Below are positions 61,212 through 64,000 of a stretch of 64,000 bases of DNA, in pieces. The DNA is taken from positions 124,001 to 188,000 of the forward strand of contig SVHN01000001.1 of assembly GCA_015055805.1 (NCBI GenBank). The letters run 5' to 3'. The notes under the pieces were generated by a model. It was not told the origin of the DNA. It saw only the letters and a program-made list of their open reading frames with translations, and made no database searches. Source of the stretch: Clostridiales bacterium. Lineage in GTDB: Bacteria; Bacillota; Clostridia; Christensenellales; Borkfalkiaceae. Both the position numbers and the translations under genes were made by a program. The number at the start of each line of letters is the position of its first letter. Position 1 is the first letter of the stretch.

Positions 61212-61811
61212 ATGGATAATTTAAGTTACGAAAGAAAATATTTAGAAAAAGGTTTAAAGTTTATTGCAGGGGTTGACGAAGTGGGCAGAGGTCCGCTTGC
61301 AGGGCCCGTTGTGTGCTGCGCGGTGATTATGCCGTTAGATAATCTTATCGAAGGGGTTACCGACAGTAAAAAACTTGCCGAAAAGAAAAGAGAAAAACTT
61401 TCTGAAATAATAAAAGAAAAGGCTCTTTCTTGCTCGATAGCCGAGATTTGGCAGAACGAGATTGACGAGATTAATATATTAGAGGCTGTTAAAAAATGTA
61501 TGACTAACGCCGTTGAAGGGCTTAAAATAAAACCCGATATAACCTTAGTTGACGGCGTGGATACGCATTTAAGAATAAACGCAGAGTACGTCGTTAAAGG
61601 TGATTTGAATAGCTATACGATAGGTTGCGCGTCGATAGTAGCCAAAGTGTATAGGGATAACCTTATGAAAGAGTTTAGTAAAGAATACCCTGAGTACGGC
61701 TTTGAAAAACATAAAGGGTACGGCACGAAAGCGCATATAGAAAAAATCAAGGAGATAGGACCTTGCAGATTGCACAGAAAAACTTTTATAAAAAATTTCT
61801 GGGTAGAGTAG
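61212..61811 (+). CDS. rnhB: Ribonuclease HII
   Basis: This 199-residue enzyme removes RNA, including single ribonucleotides, from RNA-DNA hybrids. The catalytic acids are in GVDEVGRGPLAG near residue 20 and LVDGVD near 113. HKGYGTKAHIEKI and GPCRLHRKTF close the protein. A TTG at 61203 could start the frame, but it lies within the rbgA end; the ATG at 61212 is better. It overlaps yraN by 49 bases. Confidence 0.95.
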   Translation: MDNLSYERKYLEKGLKFIAGVDEVGRGPLAGPVVCCAVIMPLDNLIEGVTDSKKLAEKKREKLSEIIKEKALSCSIAEIWQNEIDEINILEAVKKCMTNAVEGLKIKPDITLVDGVDTHLRINAEYVVKGDLNSYTIGCASIVAKVYRDNLMKEFSKEYPEYGFEKHKGYGTKAHIEKIKEIGPCRLHRKTFIKNFWVE

Positions 61812-62128
61812 GCGAAAAGAAAGCCGCCGAATTTTTGAAGAAGAAGGGCTATAAGATAATTACGACAAACTATAAAACTCACTTAGGCGAAATAGATATA
61901 ATAGCCGAGGACGACGGCGTTACGGTTTTCGTAGAAGTCAAGACGAGATCTGGCGACGGATACGGCGCACCGAGTGAGGCTGTGGACCGCAGAAAGCAGG
62001 AAAAATACTATAAAGTAGCAAGCGAATATCTCGTTAGAAGTAAAAAACAGGACGAGCCTTGCCGCTTTGACGTGATAGAAATTGAAAAAGGAGAAATAAA
62101 TCATATTTTTGATGCATTTTCGGTGTAA
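61763..62128 (+). CDS. yraN: YraN family endonuclease-like protein (UPF0102)
   Basis: This 121-residue protein has the restriction-endonuclease-like fold: GEKKAAEFLKKKGYKI, then the catalytic-type D and E-V-K in LGEIDIIAEDD and VFVEVKTRSG. The function is not settled, but it is regularly found after rnhB. The start is a TTG at 61763, eight bases after GGAG. The overlap with rnhB (49 bases) is longer than usual but both proteins are full length. Confidence 0.92.
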   Translation: MQIAQKNFYKKFLGRVGEKKAAEFLKKKGYKIITTNYKTHLGEIDIIAEDDGVTVFVEVKTRSGDGYGAPSEAVDRRKQEKYYKVASEYLVRSKKQDEPCRFDVIEIEKGEINHIFDAFSV

Positions 62129-62133
62129 AACGC

Positions 62134-62162
62134 TTGCCAAGCAGTTAAAAATATGATATTAT
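62134..62162 (+). promoter_or_regulatory. Promoter of rplS
   Basis: TTGCCA (62134-62139), 17-bp spacer, TATTAT (62157-62162). The leader to 62236 contains AACGC-TTTG-GGCGTT and a second pair CGTTC/GAACG. These suggest a small structured leader of the kind seen before ribosomal protein genes. Confidence 0.7.
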
Positions 62163-62235
62163 ATAAAACGCTTTGGGCGTTCCTCTTGCATTATATATGA
62201 CAATGAACGTTTAATAAAACGGAGGTAAAAGCAAT

Positions 62236-62583
62236 ATGAGTAGCATAATCGACGCTATCAATCAGGAAAACATCAAGACAAGCATTCCCGCGTTCAACGT
62301 AGGCGATACCGTTAAAGTAATGGTAAAGGTTATCGAAGGTGACAGGGAAAGATTACAGGCATTTGAAGGAATCGTTATCGCAAGAAAACACGGTGGCATT
62401 TCTGAAACCTTCACGGTAAGAAGACTTTCTTTCGGTGTAGGCGTAGAAAAAACCTTCCCGATCCACTCGCCAAAGGTTGCGGATATCCAAGTCGTAAGAC
62501 GTGGTAAAGTTCGTCGCGCAAAACTCTACTATTTGAGAGCGAGAACCGGAAAGGCTGCCAAAGTTAAAGAAATGGCAAGATAA
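62236..62583 (+). CDS. rplS: 50S ribosomal protein L19
   Basis: This 115-residue large-subunit protein lies near the interface with the 30S. It has [20 protein letters not shown], the conserved [12 protein letters not shown] and [12 protein letters not shown], and ends [26 protein letters not shown] precedes the ATG by a typical distance. It has its own promoter and a terminator, so it can be regulated apart from the trmD group. Confidence 0.97.
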   Translation: MSSIIDAINQENIKTSIPAFNVGDTVKVMVKVIEGDRERLQAFEGIVIARKHGGISETFTVRRLSFGVGVEKTFPIHSPKVADIQVVRRGKVRRAKLYYLRARTGKAAKVKEMAR

Positions 62584-62599
62584 CAAACTGATGATTAAG

Positions 62600-62632
62600 G
62601 ACTTACCTAAATTAAGGTAAGTTCTTTTTTTC
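62600..62632 (+). terminator. Terminator after rplS
   Basis: ACTTACCT (62601-62608) pairs with AGGTAAGT (62615-62622) around a 6-nt loop, followed by TTCTTTTTTTC. Confidence 0.88.
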
Positions 62633-62658
62633 TAATCTAGTTTTTGCGATTAAAAACG

Positions 62659-62687
62659 TTTACTTTTTAGAGAAAATATTATATAAT
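62659..62687 (+). promoter_or_regulatory. Promoter of comM/yifB
   Basis: TTTACT (62659-62664), 17-bp spacer, TATAAT (62682-62687), 56 bases before the start codon. Confidence 0.7.
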
Positions 62688-62743
62688 ACAATAATAGGAT
62701 AATAGGGTAGTGTGCCCGAAAGGAAGAACATAGGGTAGGTAGA

Positions 62744-64000
62744 ATGATTGCAAAGGTCAATGGCTTTACGCTAATGGGATTAAACGGAATACCCGTGGAA
62801 GTTGAGGTGGACGTGAATAACGGACTGCCTGCTTTTGAAGTTGTTGGGCTTGCAGACACGGCGGTTAAAGAATCAAAAGAGCGCGTACGCTCTGCCATTA
62901 AGAATAGTGGAAGAAGTATGCCGACGCGCAGAATAACCGCAAACCTTGCGCCTGCCGATATAAAAAAGGAAGGCTCTGCGCTTGATCTTCCGCTAGCAAT
63001 AGGCGTGCTTAAATCAAGCGGTCAATTAGTTGCGGATACCGACGGAATAATATTTATCGGTGAACTATCCTTGGACGGATCTTTGCGTAGGGTAAACGGC
63101 GTTCTGCCAACTATTATCTCAGCGAGGTCAAGGGGATATTCTAAGTTTATAATCCCTAAGGGCAATGAAAAGGAAGCGTCTTTCGTTGACGGCATAGAAG
63201 TCATAGCCGCTGAAAGTCTTTTGTCGGTTATTGACCACTTATCGGGACTAAAAGTATTAGAATCGGTTAAAAAGTGCGATTTCGTTGCTGAAAAATGTAA
63301 AAACACCTACGATAGCGACCTATCGCTCGTGAAAGGTCAAGCGGTTGCTAAACGCGCTTTGGAAGTTGCCGTGTCTGGTGGACACAATATACTTTTCGTC
63401 GGCGCGCCGGGTACGGGCAAAACTATGCTTGCAAAGTGTATTCCTACCATAATGCCCGACATGACGTTTGAAGAAGCGTTGGAAACTACAAAGATACACT
63501 CGGTTGCAGGTGTGCTTAGAGATTCGGACGGATTGATTTTTTCACGTCCGTTCAGAAGTCCGCACCACACGGCAAGCACCGTGTCAATGACGGGCGGCGG
63601 AAGCCATTTAAGACCGGGCGAAATTAGCCTTGCGCATAACGGCGTGCTGTTTTTGGACGAGATGCCAGAGTACACTAGGTCTGCGCTTGAAGCCTTGCGT
63701 CAACCCCTAGAAGACGGTGATATTACCGTGTCAAGAGCGGTGGGTAGCGTAGATTATCCTGCAAACTTTATGCTATGCGGAAGTATGAATCCTTGTCCGT
63801 GCGGAAACCACGGTTCTAGTGATAAAGTCTGCACCTGTACGCCCGCCCAAATATCTAAATATAAAGCGCGCATATCAGGTCCGTTACTCGATAGAATCGA
63901 CCTTCAAGTTCAGGTTGACGAAGTTAAGTACGCAGAACTTACTAGCGACGGAAGGGCAGAGACTTCTGAAACTGTAAGGGCTAGGGTTAATAGAACTAGA
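62744..64000 (+). CDS. ComM/YifB family AAA+ ATPase, 5' part
   Basis: The frame runs open to the end of the window, so 419 codons of about 500 are present. ComM is a hexameric helicase that aids branch migration during natural transformation; many members are called Mg-chelatase-like. The N-terminal ChlI domain shows PAFEVVGLADTAVKESKERV. Walker A GAPGTGKTM is near residue 223, followed by HSVAGVL, FRSPHHTAS, Walker B NGVLFLDEMPEY and MNPCPCGNHG near 343. The Shine-Dalgarno sequence is weak. In Bacillota it often leads to dprA and topA, which may follow outside the window. Confidence 0.94.
   Translation, partial: MIAKVNGFTLMGLNGIPVEVEVDVNNGLPAFEVVGLADTAVKESKERVRSAIKNSGRSMPTRRITANLAPADIKKEGSALDLPLAIGVLKSSGQLVADTDGIIFIGELSLDGSLRRVNGVLPTIISARSRGYSKFIIPKGNEKEASFVDGIEVIAAESLLSVIDHLSGLKVLESVKKCDFVAEKCKNTYDSDLSLVKGQAVAKRALEVAVSGGHNILFVGAPGTGKTMLAKCIPTIMPDMTFEEALETTKIHSVAGVLRDSDGLIFSRPFRSPHHTASTVSMTGGGSHLRPGEISLAHNGVLFLDEMPEYTRSALEALRQPLEDGDITVSRAVGSVDYPANFMLCGSMNPCPCGNHGSSDKVCTCTPAQISKYKARISGPLLDRIDLQVQVDEVKYAELTSDGRAETSETVRARVNRTR

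Overview
The window looks like a chromosome segment of a low-to-mid GC Bacillota of the class Clostridia, probably gut-associated. The evidence is the gene content: ylxM-ffh, rpsP-khpA-rimM-trmD-rbgA-rnhB-yraN-rplS, mcsA-mcsB-clpC, a long-form hpf, coaX, a DnaD-type primosomal protein and a pyrB/pyrI pair. Strong ribosome binding sites and TTGACA/TATAAT promoters with 17-bp spacers are found throughout. Nearly all housekeeping genes lie on the + strand, which suggests it is the leading strand. A Christensenellales/Borkfalkiaceae-like origin is only a guess from the overall style of the genes.

Layout. 1-10.4 kb: the end of pyrB and pyrI, a lone GH2 glycosidase, a purine/uracil-type permease, a small cysteine-rich membrane peptide, an ECF S component with coaX, then hom, citrate synthase and an AEC-type permease. 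10.4-29.6 kb: an unusual DnaD-family protein on the minus strand, then a long + strand run. That run holds an esterase-like pseudoenzyme, DUF951, lepB, two unknown membrane proteins, an ACT/PFL pair, pepF, dnaB, sua5, ywlE, rpiB, galU, mcsA, mcsB, clpC, hpf, a TIM-barrel epimerase and a lipoprotein. 56.7-64 kb: SRP and ribosome-maturation genes and the start of comM/yifB.

29.6-56.7 kb is the accessory part and the most interesting. An AraC-type regulator faces a promoter that drives a 40-residue peptide translationally coupled to a 1248-residue exported GLUG-like repeat protein. A large cytosolic glycosidase-like protein follows. Next comes an operon-like run: a lipoprotein binding protein, two permeases with no ATPase gene, a 1566-residue GLUG-like repeat lipoprotein, an exported TIM-barrel lipoprotein, a GH78 rhamnosidase, two tandem cytosolic paralogues of the exported TIM-barrel protein, a beta-lactamase-fold hydrolase and a CapA-like protein. 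Two of the promoters share a direct repeat (GTCAA, 21-bp period) at the same distance from the -35 box, and both have leaders of about 238 nt, so the two units are probably co-regulated.

My reading is a Gram-positive glycan-utilisation locus. Surface repeat proteins and an exported enzyme would act outside, a CUT1 transporter would import oligosaccharides, and rhamnosidase plus unclassified cytosolic enzymes would finish degradation. The substrate, probably rhamnose-containing, is inferred and not shown.
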